A DNA stretch of 64,000 nucleotides from Actinomadura montaniterrae (GCF_008923365.1 NZ_WBMR01000015.1:1-64000), one strand, 5' to 3'; positions 1 through 8,166 are shown, numbered from the stretch's first letter. The notes: generated from the letters alone by a model not told the origin. Translations and numbers: made by a program.

Positions 1-127
1 CATCAACCGCCTCAAGCGCCACCGCGCGGTGGCCACCCGCTACGACAAGCTCTCCGTCCGCTACCAGGCCATCCTGGAAGTCACAGCCATCAACGAATGG
101 CTCCACCTACTTCGAAACACGCCCTAG
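1..127 (+). mobile_element. Transposase C-terminal fragment (IS5-like), cut by window edge
   Basis: The first bases read in frame (from base 2) as the last 41 residues of a protein ending NEWLHLLRNTP and a TAG at 125-127. The basic stretch RLKRHRAVATRYDKLSVRYQ followed by a short helical tail is typical of the C-terminus of IS5-family DDE transposases. The catalytic domain lies off the window, so it cannot be judged whether the element is intact. Its stop overlaps the end of the convergent membrane-protein gene. No terminal inverted repeat was recognised in the 60 bases beyond the stop. Confidence 0.7.
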
Positions 128-606
128 TTGCAGCCGGCTTTGGCGTGGGCCTGGGCGGTGCAGGAGGTTACGCCTTCGCCGGTGTGCTGCTGTTGGACGG
201 GCGCCGTTGGCGGGTGGGCCTCGTGGTGCGCTGCGTACGCTCCGCCCAGCAGGACGATGGCGAGGATGCTCTGTGTGATGGCGGTCAGCCAGCCTCGCCT
301 GCCTCTGCCGAACGCCAGAAGCATCAGGGCGACGGCCACTCCGGCGGCTGCGGCGATCCGCGTGACGAGGACTGCGTGGTCCCACTCGGGCCCGTACTGG
401 CTCTCGTCGTCGAAGCTGCGCGCCCAGCCGTCCATGCCCGCCGAGAGCCACGAGTACCCGACCACCGGCATCTGAAGGACGATCAGCAGGATCGCCACTC
501 CGATGTCGGTTCCCCGGCCCGGTCCGCGCTGGACGGCGCCGCCGCCGGGCGTTGCTTGCGAGGCAGTCATGCGGCCAGTCTCGGGTGCCCCGCCGCCGTG
601 CCACAT
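124..606 (-). CDS. Small membrane protein, DUF6234-like
   Basis: 160 residues with three predicted membrane helices: about 34-54 (DIGVAILLIVLQMPVVGYSW), 84-103, and 107-128 (WLTAITQSILAIVLLGGAYA). The N-terminus is Gly/Pro-rich and the tail carries two cysteines. No enzymatic motif is visible. The general layout resembles the DUF6234 small membrane proteins of actinomycetes; that assignment is from memory of the family. An internal ATG at 570 (MTASQATPG) is an equally good start. It is divergent from the TetR gene at 700 and its 5' end lies on a perfect palindrome (605-622), so it is a likely target of that repressor. Its 3' end runs into the transposase fragment. Confidence 0.6.
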   Translation of the reverse strand: MWHGGGAPETGRMTASQATPGGGAVQRGPGRGTDIGVAILLIVLQMPVVGYSWLSAGMDGWARSFDDESQYGPEWDHAVLVTRIAAAAGVAVALMLLAFGRGRRGWLTAITQSILAIVLLGGAYAAHHEAHPPTAPVQQQHTGEGVTSCTAQAHAKAGCN

Positions 607-622
607 GAGTACAAGTACTCAT
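605..622. promoter_or_regulatory. Palindromic operator candidate
   Basis: ATGAGTAC-AA-GTACTCAT is a perfect 8-base inverted repeat with a 2-base spacer. It sits at the start of the leftward membrane-protein gene and about 80 bases before the TetR gene. The size and symmetry fit a TetR-family operator; the binding protein is inferred from position. Confidence 0.5.
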
Positions 623-657
623 CCGCGGCGGGGTTGACGGGGCTTCGAGGGCGTGCG

Positions 658-693
658 ATAACAGCGTTATTGAGCAAAAACGGTGTTATTGAG
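658..693. promoter_or_regulatory. TetR leader: inverted repeat plus direct repeats
   Basis: ATAAC-AGC-GTTAT (658-670) is an inverted repeat. GTTATTGAG occurs twice, at 666-674 and 685-693, 19 bases apart. The region ends just before the TetR ATG at 700, a normal place for an autoregulatory site. Confidence 0.4.
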
Positions 694-699
694 GACGGT

Positions 700-1332
700 A
701 TGGCTTCGAGCGCGTACGAGCTGGCCCAGCAGCGGGGCGACGAGGCGATCCGCACATCGCTGCTGGACGCCGCCAGCCGGCTGCTGGCCGCCGAGGGGCC
801 GGGGGCGCTGGCGCTGCGCCGGATCGCCGCCGAGGTCGGCTGCTCCACGACCGTCCTGTACCGGATGTTCGACGGAAAGGCCGGGCTGATCGAGGCGCTG
901 TACGTGGAGGCGTTCGAGCGGTTCCGGCGGCGGCTGGCCGCGGTGCCGGAGCGCTCCGACCCGCTGGAGCACCTCGCCGACCTGGGCCGCGCCTACCGGG
1001 AGAACGCGCTGGCCGACCGCAACTACTACCGGCTGATGTTCGGCGAGCCCATCCCCGGGTTCCGGCCGAGCGACGAGGCCCTCGTGAAGGCCGCGGCGAC
1101 CTTCACGATCCTGCAGGACGCCGTGGCCGCCTGCGCCGCCGCCGGGCTGCTGTCCGGCGGCGAGCCGCGCCACGTCGCCGCGTCCCTGTGGGCCGCCATC
1201 CACGGCGTGGTCAGCCTCGAGCTGGCCGGCCACCTCCCCGCCGACGCGGGCGAGGTCTTCGAGTCCACCCTCGCCGCCATGGGAGCGGGCCTGTTCCGCG
1301 CCCCCACCGCCCCGGAGAAACGAGGCCGCTGA
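700..1332 (+). CDS. TetR/AcrR family transcriptional regulator
   Basis: 210 residues. The N-terminal helix-turn-helix spans about 37-60 (LRRIAAEVGCSTTVLYRMF), followed by the usual GLIEALY helix and a helical ligand-binding domain containing the YYRLMF segment seen in TetR_C subfamilies. The frame is open far upstream, but coding character begins at the ATG at 700, after AT-richer leader DNA with repeats. The stop overlaps the start of the carotenoid oxygenase (TGATG), so the two are translationally coupled. It probably controls that oxygenase and the divergent membrane protein. The ligand is unknown; an apocarotenoid or aromatic effector would fit the neighbour. Confidence 0.9.
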   Translation: MASSAYELAQQRGDEAIRTSLLDAASRLLAAEGPGALALRRIAAEVGCSTTVLYRMFDGKAGLIEALYVEAFERFRRRLAAVPERSDPLEHLADLGRAYRENALADRNYYRLMFGEPIPGFRPSDEALVKAAATFTILQDAVAACAAAGLLSGGEPRHVAASLWAAIHGVVSLELAGHLPADAGEVFESTLAAMGAGLFRAPTAPEKRGR

Positions 1333-2666
1333 TGCCGAACACGTTCCTGGAAGGCCCCTACGCCCCCGTCACCGAGGAGACCACCGCGCACGACGTGCCC
1401 GTCACCGGACGCGTCCCCGCCGAGCTCAACGGCCGCTACCTGCGGATCGGCCCGAACCCGCTCGGGCTGGACGACCCCGAGTCCTACCACTGGTTCATGG
1501 GCGACGGCATGGTCCACGGCGTGCGGCTGCGCGACGGCCGCGCCGAGTGGTACCGGAACCGCTGGGTGCGGTCCCGCCGCGTCGCCGCCGAGCTCGGCGA
1601 GCCGTGGCCGGAGGGCCCGGCCCTCGACGGCTTCGACATCGCCCCGAACACCAACGTGATCGGCCACGCCGGCCGCACGTTCGCGCTGATCGAGGGCGGG
1701 TTCCGGCCGTACGAGCTGAGCCACGACCTCGGCACCGTCGGCCCCTGCGACTTCGGCGGCACCCTCAAGGGCGGCTACACCGCACACACCAAGAAGGATC
1801 CCGCCACCGGCGAGCTCCACGCCATCGCCTACTACTTCGGGTGGGAGCACCTCCAGTACACGGTGCTGAGCACCACCGGCCTCGTCACCCGCTCCGTGGA
1901 GATCCCCGTCTCCGACAGCCCGATGGTGCACGACCTCGCGCTCACCGAGAAGTACGTCATCGTCTACGACCTGCCCGTGACGTTCTCGATGCCGCTGGCC
2001 GCGTCCGGCGCCGCCCTCCCCTACGCCTGGAACGACGCGCACCCCGCGCGGATCGGCCTCCTGCCCCGCACCGGCGACGCGTCCGACGTGCGGTGGATCG
2101 GCATCGAGCCCTGCTGGGTCTTCCACACCATGAACGCCTACGACGACGGCGACCGGATCGTGCTGGACCTGGCGAAGTTCCCCAGCTTCCTGCGGGACGG
2201 CCGCCTGGAGGGCAACCCGCCGCCCGTCCTGGACCGCTGGACCATCGACCCGGCCGCCGGAACCGTGACCCAGGAGACCCGCGACGACCGCTCCCAGGAG
2301 TTCCCGCGCGTCGACGAGCGGCTGACGTCCCTGCCGCACCGCTACGGCTACACCGTCACCTCGGAGTCGTCGCCCGGCGAGCTCGTCGGCGAAGGACTCC
2401 TCAAGCACGACTACCGGACGGGCCGTACCGACACCCGCCTCTTCGCCGCCGGCTCGGCGGTCGGCGAGGCCGTCTTCGTCCCGTCGGCGCCCGATGCCGC
2501 CGAGGACGACGGCTACCTGATGGCCCTCGCCCACGACGCCGACCGCGGCGCCACCGACCTCGTCATCATCTCGGCGCAGGACTTCACCGGCGACCCGGTC
2601 GCCGTCGTCCACCTGCCCGTCCGCGTCCCGCCCGGCTTCCACGGCAACTGGCTTCCCGACGCCTGA
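1332..2666 (+). CDS. Carotenoid cleavage oxygenase family protein (RPE65/CCD/lignostilbene dioxygenase)
   Basis: 444 residues, normal length for the family. The N-terminal signature NGRYLRIGPNP is near 33-43, then HWFMGDGMVHGV. The four iron-ligand histidines are all visible: H152 (TAHTKKD), H200 (MVHDLAL), H265 (WVFHTMNAY) and H437 (PPGFHGNWLP). Family members cleave a conjugated C=C bond of carotenoids, apocarotenoids or stilbenes with O2. No carotenoid biosynthesis gene is nearby, so a stilbene-type or imported substrate is as likely as a carotenoid. It is translationally coupled to the TetR gene and convergent with the next gene after only 27 bases. Confidence 0.92.
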   Translation: MPNTFLEGPYAPVTEETTAHDVPVTGRVPAELNGRYLRIGPNPLGLDDPESYHWFMGDGMVHGVRLRDGRAEWYRNRWVRSRRVAAELGEPWPEGPALDGFDIAPNTNVIGHAGRTFALIEGGFRPYELSHDLGTVGPCDFGGTLKGGYTAHTKKDPATGELHAIAYYFGWEHLQYTVLSTTGLVTRSVEIPVSDSPMVHDLALTEKYVIVYDLPVTFSMPLAASGAALPYAWNDAHPARIGLLPRTGDASDVRWIGIEPCWVFHTMNAYDDGDRIVLDLAKFPSFLRDGRLEGNPPPVLDRWTIDPAAGTVTQETRDDRSQEFPRVDERLTSLPHRYGYTVTSESSPGELVGEGLLKHDYRTGRTDTRLFAAGSAVGEAVFVPSAPDAAEDDGYLMALAHDADRGATDLVIISAQDFTGDPVAVVHLPVRVPPGFHGNWLPDA

Positions 2667-2693
2667 CCCGCGTCCGAGCCCGTCCGGTGCGGG

Positions 2694-3332
2694 TCAGCGG
2701 CCGCCGATCAGCGCGCTGATCTCCTGGGCGAGGGGCCCGGCCAGGGGGCGGGCGGTGAAGCCGGCGGCGGCCCAGTCCCTGATGCCGTCGGCGACGAGCA
2801 TCTGGGCGACGCGCGCGGTCCGCGCGACGTCCGCCTCCGCCGGGAGCCTGCCGTCGCGGTGCGCCTGCTGGAAGGGCTGGAGGAAGAGGAAGGCGAGGTC
2901 GGCGTCCGTCGCGCCGCCGGCCAGGACGCGCCGTTCGAATCGGTAGGTCTCGATGACGGTTTCGAAGACCAGCTCCGGCGGGTAGCGGCGCATGTTGCGC
3001 TCCAGGACCTCGACGACGGCTTCGATCAGATCGGCGAGCGTGTAGGGGCGGGACGCGACGGCCCGGGCGGCGAGGTGCGCGTCGCGCATGGTGAACACCT
3101 CGATCTCCGCGAGCACGTCCTCCTTGCGGGCGAAGTACACGTAGAACAGCGCCTTGGAGACGCCGGCGGCCTTGCAGATGTCGGTGACGGTGGTCCCGGC
3201 GAAGCCCTTGGTGCGCCACAGGGCCAGCGCGCCCTGGACGATCGCGTCCCGGCTGGCGTGGGAACGCGCGCGCACCGGTACGGCCCTTCCTTGACCGTGG
3301 TCATCTTTCGGGCCGGGTGGAACATGCGCCAT
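2694..3332 (-). CDS. TetR/AcrR family transcriptional regulator
   Basis: 212 residues from the ATG at 3332 (MAHVPPGPKDD). The helix-turn-helix at about 47-67 (TTVTDICKAAGVSKALFYVY) is well conserved, followed by a helical sensor domain with FLFLQPF near 160. The frame stays open further upstream, but that part overlaps the divergent membrane operon and is not coding. Transcribed away from the operon starting at 3459, with an inverted repeat TGAC-TACC-GTCA between them, it is the probable regulator of that operon. Ligand unknown. Confidence 0.88.
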   Translation of the reverse strand: MAHVPPGPKDDHGQGRAVPVRARSHASRDAIVQGALALWRTKGFAGTTVTDICKAAGVSKALFYVYFARKEDVLAEIEVFTMRDAHLAARAVASRPYTLADLIEAVVEVLERNMRRYPPELVFETVIETYRFERRVLAGGATDADLAFLFLQPFQQAHRDGRLPAEADVARTARVAQMLVADGIRDWAAAGFTARPLAGPLAQEISALIGGR

Positions 3333-3361
3333 GGCAAGGGATCTTACCGCGTCACAATTAT

Positions 3362-3373
3362 TGACTACCGTCA
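3362..3373. promoter_or_regulatory. Short inverted repeat between TetR gene and membrane operon
   Basis: TGAC-TACC-GTCA is preceded by the AT-rich stretch ACAATTAT, unusual in this GC-rich DNA. It lies about 30 bases upstream of the leftward TetR and 86 bases before the rightward operon, so it could serve both promoters. The repeat is short and chance is possible. Confidence 0.35.
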
Positions 3374-3458
3374 GGAAGCGAGGCATGCTCCAGCTACGGA
3401 AGGCCACCTTCCTGCACAGGAGAATCTGCTTTCCAGCCCGGCGAGGGAGAGGAAGCGC

Positions 3459-4199
3459 ATGCAGGTCCTCACCGACGAAGAGGAGTCGTCCCACTCGGCT
3501 CTGCGGGCCCAGCAGGTGATCCTCTGGTCCGCGCCCGTGCTGGCGCTCGTCCTGCTGGCGCTGTTCGCCGCCTTCCCCGGCTTCTTCCCGCCCATGTCGC
3601 CGGACATGACCGCGGCCGAGGTCGGGGCGTTCTACCGGGACGACACCGCGCTGATCCAGCTCAGCATGGTCGGCTTCAACCTGTTCGGCATCCTGATCGT
3701 CCCGTTCTTCGTCCTGATCATGGTGCAGATGCAGCGGATGCGCAGCGAGAGCCACATCTACGCCTTCTCCTACCTCACCGCCGTCGTGGCCGGGGCGACC
3801 CTGTTCGCGCTGTCGGACGTCTTCTTCGCCGCGGCCGCCTTCCGGCCCGGCCGGGGAGACGACCTGATCCAGTTGCTCAACGACCTCGGGTGGCTCTTCT
3901 TCATCGCACCGATCGGCATGCTGGTCGCCCAGTTCGTGCTGCTGGCCCTGGCCGTCTACGCCGACGACCGCGGGGCGCCGGTCTTCCCGCGGTGGGTGGG
4001 GCACTACGCGCTGCTGACCGCGCTGGCCATGGCGCCCTCGGCGGGCGCGGCGGTGTTCCGCGACGGACCCCTGGCCTGGGACGGGCTGGTGTCGTTCTGG
4101 CTGCGCAACGGCGCCTTCGCGCTCTTCGCCGCGGTGATGTTCTTCGTCCTGCGCGCCGCCCTCCGGCACCAGGCCGAGCAGGAGGGGGTGCCGTCATGA
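3459..4199 (+). CDS. Integral membrane protein, paralogue of the next gene
   Basis: 246 residues with about six hydrophobic segments, the first at about 20-40. It is clearly homologous to the following gene product: FRPGRGDDLIQLLNDLG here matches FRPDRSPDILYLLYDLG there, VFPRWVGHYAL matches IFPKWFGYVTV, and PLAWDGLVSFWL matches AFAWNGMITLYI. No catalytic or heme-ligand pattern was recognised. The start ATG at 3459 follows GAGAGGA. It is the first gene of a tightly overlapping operon with oxidase subunit III and IV homologues, so a role as membrane partner of that module is inferred. Confidence 0.8.
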   Translation: MQVLTDEEESSHSALRAQQVILWSAPVLALVLLALFAAFPGFFPPMSPDMTAAEVGAFYRDDTALIQLSMVGFNLFGILIVPFFVLIMVQMQRMRSESHIYAFSYLTAVVAGATLFALSDVFFAAAAFRPGRGDDLIQLLNDLGWLFFIAPIGMLVAQFVLLALAVYADDRGAPVFPRWVGHYALLTALAMAPSAGAAVFRDGPLAWDGLVSFWLRNGAFALFAAVMFFVLRAALRHQAEQEGVPS

Positions 4200-4975
4200 C
4201 GGACACGGACGCCGCTCCCGCCGAAGAAGGGGCCGCTGAGCCCGCGAAGCCGAAACGCGCGGGCAAGCGGGAGGTCTGGCTCGTCTACTGGGCCTTCACC
4301 GTCTTCTACACCGCCCTGTCGGTCGGGATATGCCTGCTGGGCCGCGCCACCCCGCCGCCCCGCCCGGACGTCACCGGACTGCAGGCCGCCGCCTGGTTCG
4401 ACGAGCACCACCTCGGCATCCAGATCGGCTTCGTGTTCCTGCTGGTGATCGCCGGAGGCGCCGCGATCTCCAACGGCATCATCGGCTACTTCATGAAGCG
4501 GATGTCGTCCGGCAAGGCTCTCGCCTACGCCTACATAGCCGCCATGGGCGTGGGCGCCGTCCCCGGATTCCAGGTGCTGCTGGTCTGCTGGCTCACCGCG
4601 ACGTTCCGCCCCGACCGCTCTCCCGACATCCTGTACCTGCTCTACGACCTCGGCATGCTGTCGTACAACGGGTCCCTCGGCTGCTTCACGGCCGCGTACA
4701 CCGTCCTGGCCATCGCCGTCTTCTACGACCGCAACCGCATCTTCCCCAAGTGGTTCGGCTACGTCACCGTCTGGCAGATCGTCACCGAGATCGTGGCCAG
4801 CCAGATGTGGCTGCACCATTCCGGCGCGTTCGCCTGGAACGGCATGATCACCCTCTACATCGCGATCGTCATCTTCGGCCTGTGGGTAGCCTGCCTGCTG
4901 GTCCTCCTCCGCAAGGCCGCCGGCCGCGAGACCGGCCACACCCCCGCCCTCTACGAGGCGGAGGGCACCCGATGA
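4196..4975 (+). CDS. Integral membrane protein, paralogue of the preceding gene
   Basis: 259 residues. A charged, Ala/Pro-rich N-terminus of about 28 residues precedes roughly six membrane segments, starting with VYWAFTVFYTALSVGICLLG. It shares the FRPxRxxDxLxLLxDLG and FPKWFG blocks with its upstream neighbour, pointing to a tandem duplication and perhaps a heterodimer. The start overlaps the previous stop (ATGA), as does its own stop with the next start, so the four genes are co-translated. Function unknown; association with a subunit III-type protein is the only clue. Confidence 0.8.
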   Translation: MTDTDAAPAEEGAAEPAKPKRAGKREVWLVYWAFTVFYTALSVGICLLGRATPPPRPDVTGLQAAAWFDEHHLGIQIGFVFLLVIAGGAAISNGIIGYFMKRMSSGKALAYAYIAAMGVGAVPGFQVLLVCWLTATFRPDRSPDILYLLYDLGMLSYNGSLGCFTAAYTVLAIAVFYDRNRIFPKWFGYVTVWQIVTEIVASQMWLHHSGAFAWNGMITLYIAIVIFGLWVACLLVLLRKAAGRETGHTPALYEAEGTR

Positions 4976-5562
4976 CCGCTCCCGGCACCACGACGCGCCC
5001 CCGCCCCCCGGCCCGCGAACGACGCCTGCCCGGCGACGCCGACATGTGGGTGATGATCCTCGGTGACCTGTTCTTCTTCGGCTGCTACTTCGTCACCTAC
5101 ATGGTCTTCCGCGCCATGTCGGCCGGACGGTTCACCGCCTCCCAGCGGCACCTGGACATCGACATCGGTGTCACCAACACCGTCGTCCTGCTCACCAGCT
5201 CCCTGTTCGCCGCCCTCGCCGTGCTCGCCGTCCGGGAGGGGGCGTGGCGGCGCGCCCGGCGGCTGCTCTGGGCCACCGGCGCGTGCGGCGTGCTGTTCGC
5301 CCTGATCAAGGCCTACGAGTGGCACACCGAGATCAGCCGCGGCCACACGATCCATGACGGGTTCTTCGGCTTCTACTTCGTCCTTACGGGGGTCCACCTC
5401 GTCCACCTGGCCCTCGGCGTGCTCGTCCTCGGCGTCGCGGTCCGCGAGCTGCGGAGTCCCCGCGGGCGACGGCCCACGATCGTCGAGCAGAGCGTCCTGT
5501 TCTGGCACATGGTCGACCTGCTGTGGGTCGTCATCTTCGCCCTCCTCTACCTGATGAGGTGA
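4972..5562 (+). CDS. Heme-copper oxidase subunit III family protein (CoxC/NorE-like)
   Basis: 196 residues with about five membrane helices. It shows family features: DMWVMILGDLFFFGCYFVTY at the start, TNTVVLLTSSLFAALAV in helix 2, the KAYEWH segment, GFFGFYFVLTGVHLVHL, and the terminal WHMVDLLWVVIFALLYLM. This shorter five-helix form corresponds to NorE and related subunit III proteins. No subunit I or II gene is in the window, so the protein either serves an oxidase encoded elsewhere or has another role with the two paralogous membrane proteins upstream. Start and stop overlap the neighbours. Confidence 0.87.
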   Translation: MTAPGTTTRPRPPARERRLPGDADMWVMILGDLFFFGCYFVTYMVFRAMSAGRFTASQRHLDIDIGVTNTVVLLTSSLFAALAVLAVREGAWRRARRLLWATGACGVLFALIKAYEWHTEISRGHTIHDGFFGFYFVLTGVHLVHLALGVLVLGVAVRELRSPRGRRPTIVEQSVLFWHMVDLLWVVIFALLYLMR

Positions 5563-5567
5563 CCCGC

Positions 5568-5864
5568 GTGAGCGCACCCGACGACCGGCTCCTGAGGAAG
5601 GACAGGCGGGCCGTCTTCGCCGCCTGGGCCGCCCTGACGGCCGCGACCGTCCTCGCCCGGTTCCTCACCCCCGGCGAATCCCGGTCCGCGACGGCGCTGG
5701 GCGACGGGCTCGTCGCCGCCATCGCCGTGCTCGGCCTCGTCAAGTGCCGCCTGATCATCCGCTGCTTCATGGAGGTCCGCCACGCGCCCCGCTGGCTCCG
5801 GGCCGCGACGGACGGATGGCTCGCCGTCCTCTGGGCGGCCCTGCTGGTCGGCTACCTCCTCTGA
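5568..5864 (+). CDS. Cytochrome c oxidase subunit IV-like protein (NorF-like)
   Basis: 98 residues with three hydrophobic segments (about 13-28, 41-58 and 80-98) and the conserved LVKCRLIIRCFMEVRHAP block typical of prokaryotic subunit IV/NorF proteins. The GTG at 5568 is preceded by GAGGTGA five bases upstream; an alternative GTG at 5559 overlaps the previous stop. It closes the four-gene operon. NorE/NorF-type proteins support assembly or activity of heme-copper enzymes, but the catalytic partner is missing here. Confidence 0.8.
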   Translation: MSAPDDRLLRKDRRAVFAAWAALTAATVLARFLTPGESRSATALGDGLVAAIAVLGLVKCRLIIRCFMEVRHAPRWLRAATDGWLAVLWAALLVGYLL

Positions 5865-5871
5865 CCTGACC

Positions 5872-5886
5872 GGCGGCCGGGCCGCC
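5872..5886. terminator. Short GC hairpin between convergent genes
   Basis: GGCGGC-CGG-GCCGCC lies in the 30-base gap between the oxidase operon and the leftward ABC ATPase. The stem is only six base pairs and has no U-tract, so a bidirectional terminator is a weak call. Confidence 0.3.
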
Positions 5887-5894
5887 GCGGCGGG

Positions 5895-6707
5895 TCACTC
5901 GTGCTCGTCGCGGTAGGCGGCCACCACGTCGGGGGACGGGCCGTCCATGCGGACGCGGCCGTGGTCGAGCCAGATCGTCCGGTCGCAGGTCTCCTCGATG
6001 GTGCCGAGGCTGTGGCTGACGAGGACGACGGTGGCGGCCTCGTCGCGCAGCTCCTTCAGGCGGTCCTCGCTGCGCCGGCGGAAGCGGGCGTCGCCGGTGG
6101 CGAGCGCCTCGTCGATCATGAGGATCTCGCTGGTCTGCGCGGTGGCGATGGCGAACCGGAGGCGCTGCGCCATGCCGGTCGAGTAGGTCCTCATCGGCAT
6201 GTCGACGAACTTGCCGAGCCCGGAGAACTCCACCACGTCGTCGTACTTCTCGCGGACCTCGCGCAGCGGCATGCCCATGGCGAGGCAGCCGAGGACGATG
6301 TTGCGCTCGCCGGTGAGGTCGTTCATCAGCGCGGCGTTCACGCCGAGCAGGACGGGCTGCCCGCAGGTGAAGACCTGGCCGCGGTCGCTGGGCAGGAGCC
6401 CCGCGATGCTGCGGAGCAGGGTGGTCTTGCCGGAGCCGTTGGAGCCGATCACGCCGACGGCCTCGCCGCGGTGCAGGACGAACGAGACGCCGCGCAGGGC
6501 GTGGACCTCGCGGGGCCGGGGCCGGCCGCGGCGCAGCGCCCGGCGCACGCGCGAGGAGCCGTCGTCGGTGTCGGCGCCGAGCACGCGGTAGGTGACGTGC
6601 AGCCGGTCGACGACGACCATGGGGTCTTCGCCGAGGTGGACGGGCGGGGCCGCGTGCTCGTCCGTCCCGGGGTCCTCGCGGGGCGCGGGTTCGGGATCTG
6701 ACGGCAT
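5895..6707 (-). CDS. ABC transporter ATP-binding protein, polysaccharide/teichoic acid export type
   Basis: 270 residues. Walker A GSNGSGKT is at 88-95, the signature is YSTGMAQRLRFAIA, Walker B is EILMIDEALATGD and the H-loop is VLVSHS. The degenerate signature, the ALATGDARFRRR segment after Walker B and the charged N-terminal extension match Wzt/TagH-type ATPases that work with an ABC-2 permease to export cell-surface polymers. No permease or glycosyltransferase gene is adjacent, so it is an orphan here. An MFS gene follows on the same strand about 107 bases upstream in sequence; a functional link is unlikely. Confidence 0.85.
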   Translation of the reverse strand: MPSDPEPAPREDPGTDEHAAPPVHLGEDPMVVVDRLHVTYRVLGADTDDGSSRVRRALRRGRPRPREVHALRGVSFVLHRGEAVGVIGSNGSGKTTLLRSIAGLLPSDRGQVFTCGQPVLLGVNAALMNDLTGERNIVLGCLAMGMPLREVREKYDDVVEFSGLGKFVDMPMRTYSTGMAQRLRFAIATAQTSEILMIDEALATGDARFRRRSEDRLKELRDEAATVVLVSHSLGTIEETCDRTIWLDHGRVRMDGPSPDVVAAYRDEHE

Positions 6708-6813
6708 GGCAGGTCCTTTCCGCTCGGCGCGCGACCGTCAGCGGCGGCCCCGGCCGGGGCTCGCTCGCGCAGGTCCTTCCCGCGGGCCGGGCGGGTACTC
6801 ATCGCCCCGCCGA

Positions 6814-8085
6814 TCACGCACCGGCGGTCCGGCCGCGCAGGACGGCGAGGAGGGCGAGCGCGGCGGCCTGGATCGCGGCGACCACGGCGACCAGCAAGGT
6901 GACCGATTGGTCATAGAGGGCGCCGGTGAGCGCGCCGCCCGCGAGCGCGGCCACGCCGAGGACGCCGGCGAAGATCCCGTAGGCGGTGGCCCTGCGCCGG
7001 GACGGGACGAGGTCCGCGACGACCGCCCGCAGCGTCGACTCCTGGATCCCGACGGCCGCGCCCCACACCAGCGCCCCCACGACGGCCAAGGCCAGCGACC
7101 CGGTGAACGCCAGGACGGGCACCGCGGCCGACAGGACGGGCAGGACGGCAAGCGCGCGCGGGCCGACGCGGTCGTAGAGCCAGCCGTTCGCCAGCGCGGA
7201 GAAGGCGTCGGCGGCCATGGCCCCGGCGTACACGACCGGCACGAGGTCGGCGGCCAGCAGGTGCCGCTGGACGAGGTGGAACGACAGCACCCCGAAGGTC
7301 GCGAACCCGGTCATGGTGACGGCGGTGAACGCCGCGTACACGACGAAGGCGCGCGGCAGCGCGGGCACGGCGGCGTCCCGCTCGGGCGGCGGCGCGCCCG
7401 CCCGGCCGACGAACTCACCGGGCCCGGCAGGCCCAGCGGGCTCGGCGGGCTCGGCGGGCTCGGGCTCGGCGGGCTCGGGCTCGTAGTCGGCGGGGGCGGG
7501 GACGCGGGCGCGGAGCCAGAGCAGTATCGCCATCGCGGCTACGCCCGGGACGGCCAGCACGCCGAGGGCGGGCGCGTAGTCGTCGGCGGTGACCGCGAGC
7601 ACCCCCGCCACGGTCAGCGGGCCGACGAACGCGCCGATCTGGTCCAGGGCCTCGTGCACGGCGAATCCGCGGCCCCGTCCGGTGGTGGCGGTGGCGTGGG
7701 AAAGCAGCGTGTCCTTGGCCGGGGACCGGACGGCCTTGCCGACGCGTTCCGCAATGACCAGCGCGCACGCGGCCCACAGGACGCCGGCGAGGCCCAGCAG
7801 CGGCACGGAGGCCGCGGTCAGCGCGTACCCGCCGATGGTGAGCGCCCAGAACCGGCGGGTGCGGTCGGCGAGCGGGCCGGACACCAGCCGCAGGCCGAGC
7901 GCGGCGGCCTCGCCCGCCCCGGTGACGACGCCGATCACCGTCGCGGACGCGCCGAGCGAGGCGAGCAGCGGCCCGGTGATCGACCGCGCGCCCTCGTACA
8001 CGACGTCCATGAGCAGGGAGACGACGCCGAACACGACGATGAACCGCCACGGCGACAGCGCGGCGCCGCGGTCCCGGGTGGTCAT
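6814..8085 (-). CDS. MFS transporter
   Basis: 423 residues with about 12 membrane helices in two halves of six. The DRTRRFWALTIGGY loop after helix 2 is an MFS motif A-like segment. The central cytoplasmic loop is expanded by an acidic, proline-rich repeat (PAEPEPAEPAEPAGPAGPGE, about residues 201-220) encoded by a short tandem DNA repeat. The sequence resembles MFS proteins with an ERVGKAVRSPAKDTLLS segment in helix 4. Substrate cannot be told. It stands alone between the orphan ATPase and the catabolic island. Confidence 0.85.
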   Translation of the reverse strand: MTTRDRGAALSPWRFIVVFGVVSLLMDVVYEGARSITGPLLASLGASATVIGVVTGAGEAAALGLRLVSGPLADRTRRFWALTIGGYALTAASVPLLGLAGVLWAACALVIAERVGKAVRSPAKDTLLSHATATTGRGRGFAVHEALDQIGAFVGPLTVAGVLAVTADDYAPALGVLAVPGVAAMAILLWLRARVPAPADYEPEPAEPEPAEPAEPAGPAGPGEFVGRAGAPPPERDAAVPALPRAFVVYAAFTAVTMTGFATFGVLSFHLVQRHLLAADLVPVVYAGAMAADAFSALANGWLYDRVGPRALAVLPVLSAAVPVLAFTGSLALAVVGALVWGAAVGIQESTLRAVVADLVPSRRRATAYGIFAGVLGVAALAGGALTGALYDQSVTLLVAVVAAIQAAALALLAVLRGRTAGA

Positions 8086-8166
8086 CGGTGGCCGCCGGCT
8101 GATCGCATTTCCGGTCCGTCCTTCCGTCGCCCGCGTGGAGGACCAGTGTGCGCGCGGGCCCCGGTG

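Noticed and set aside
97-699. N-terminal extension of the first TetR frame
   Set aside because: It overlaps the opposite-strand membrane protein and AT-rich leader DNA; TetR homology begins only after the ATG at 700.
1026-2642. Minus-strand open frame opposite the carotenoid oxygenase
   Set aside because: The four conserved iron-ligand histidines are on the plus strand; the opposite frame is a Val/Gly/Arg-rich shadow.
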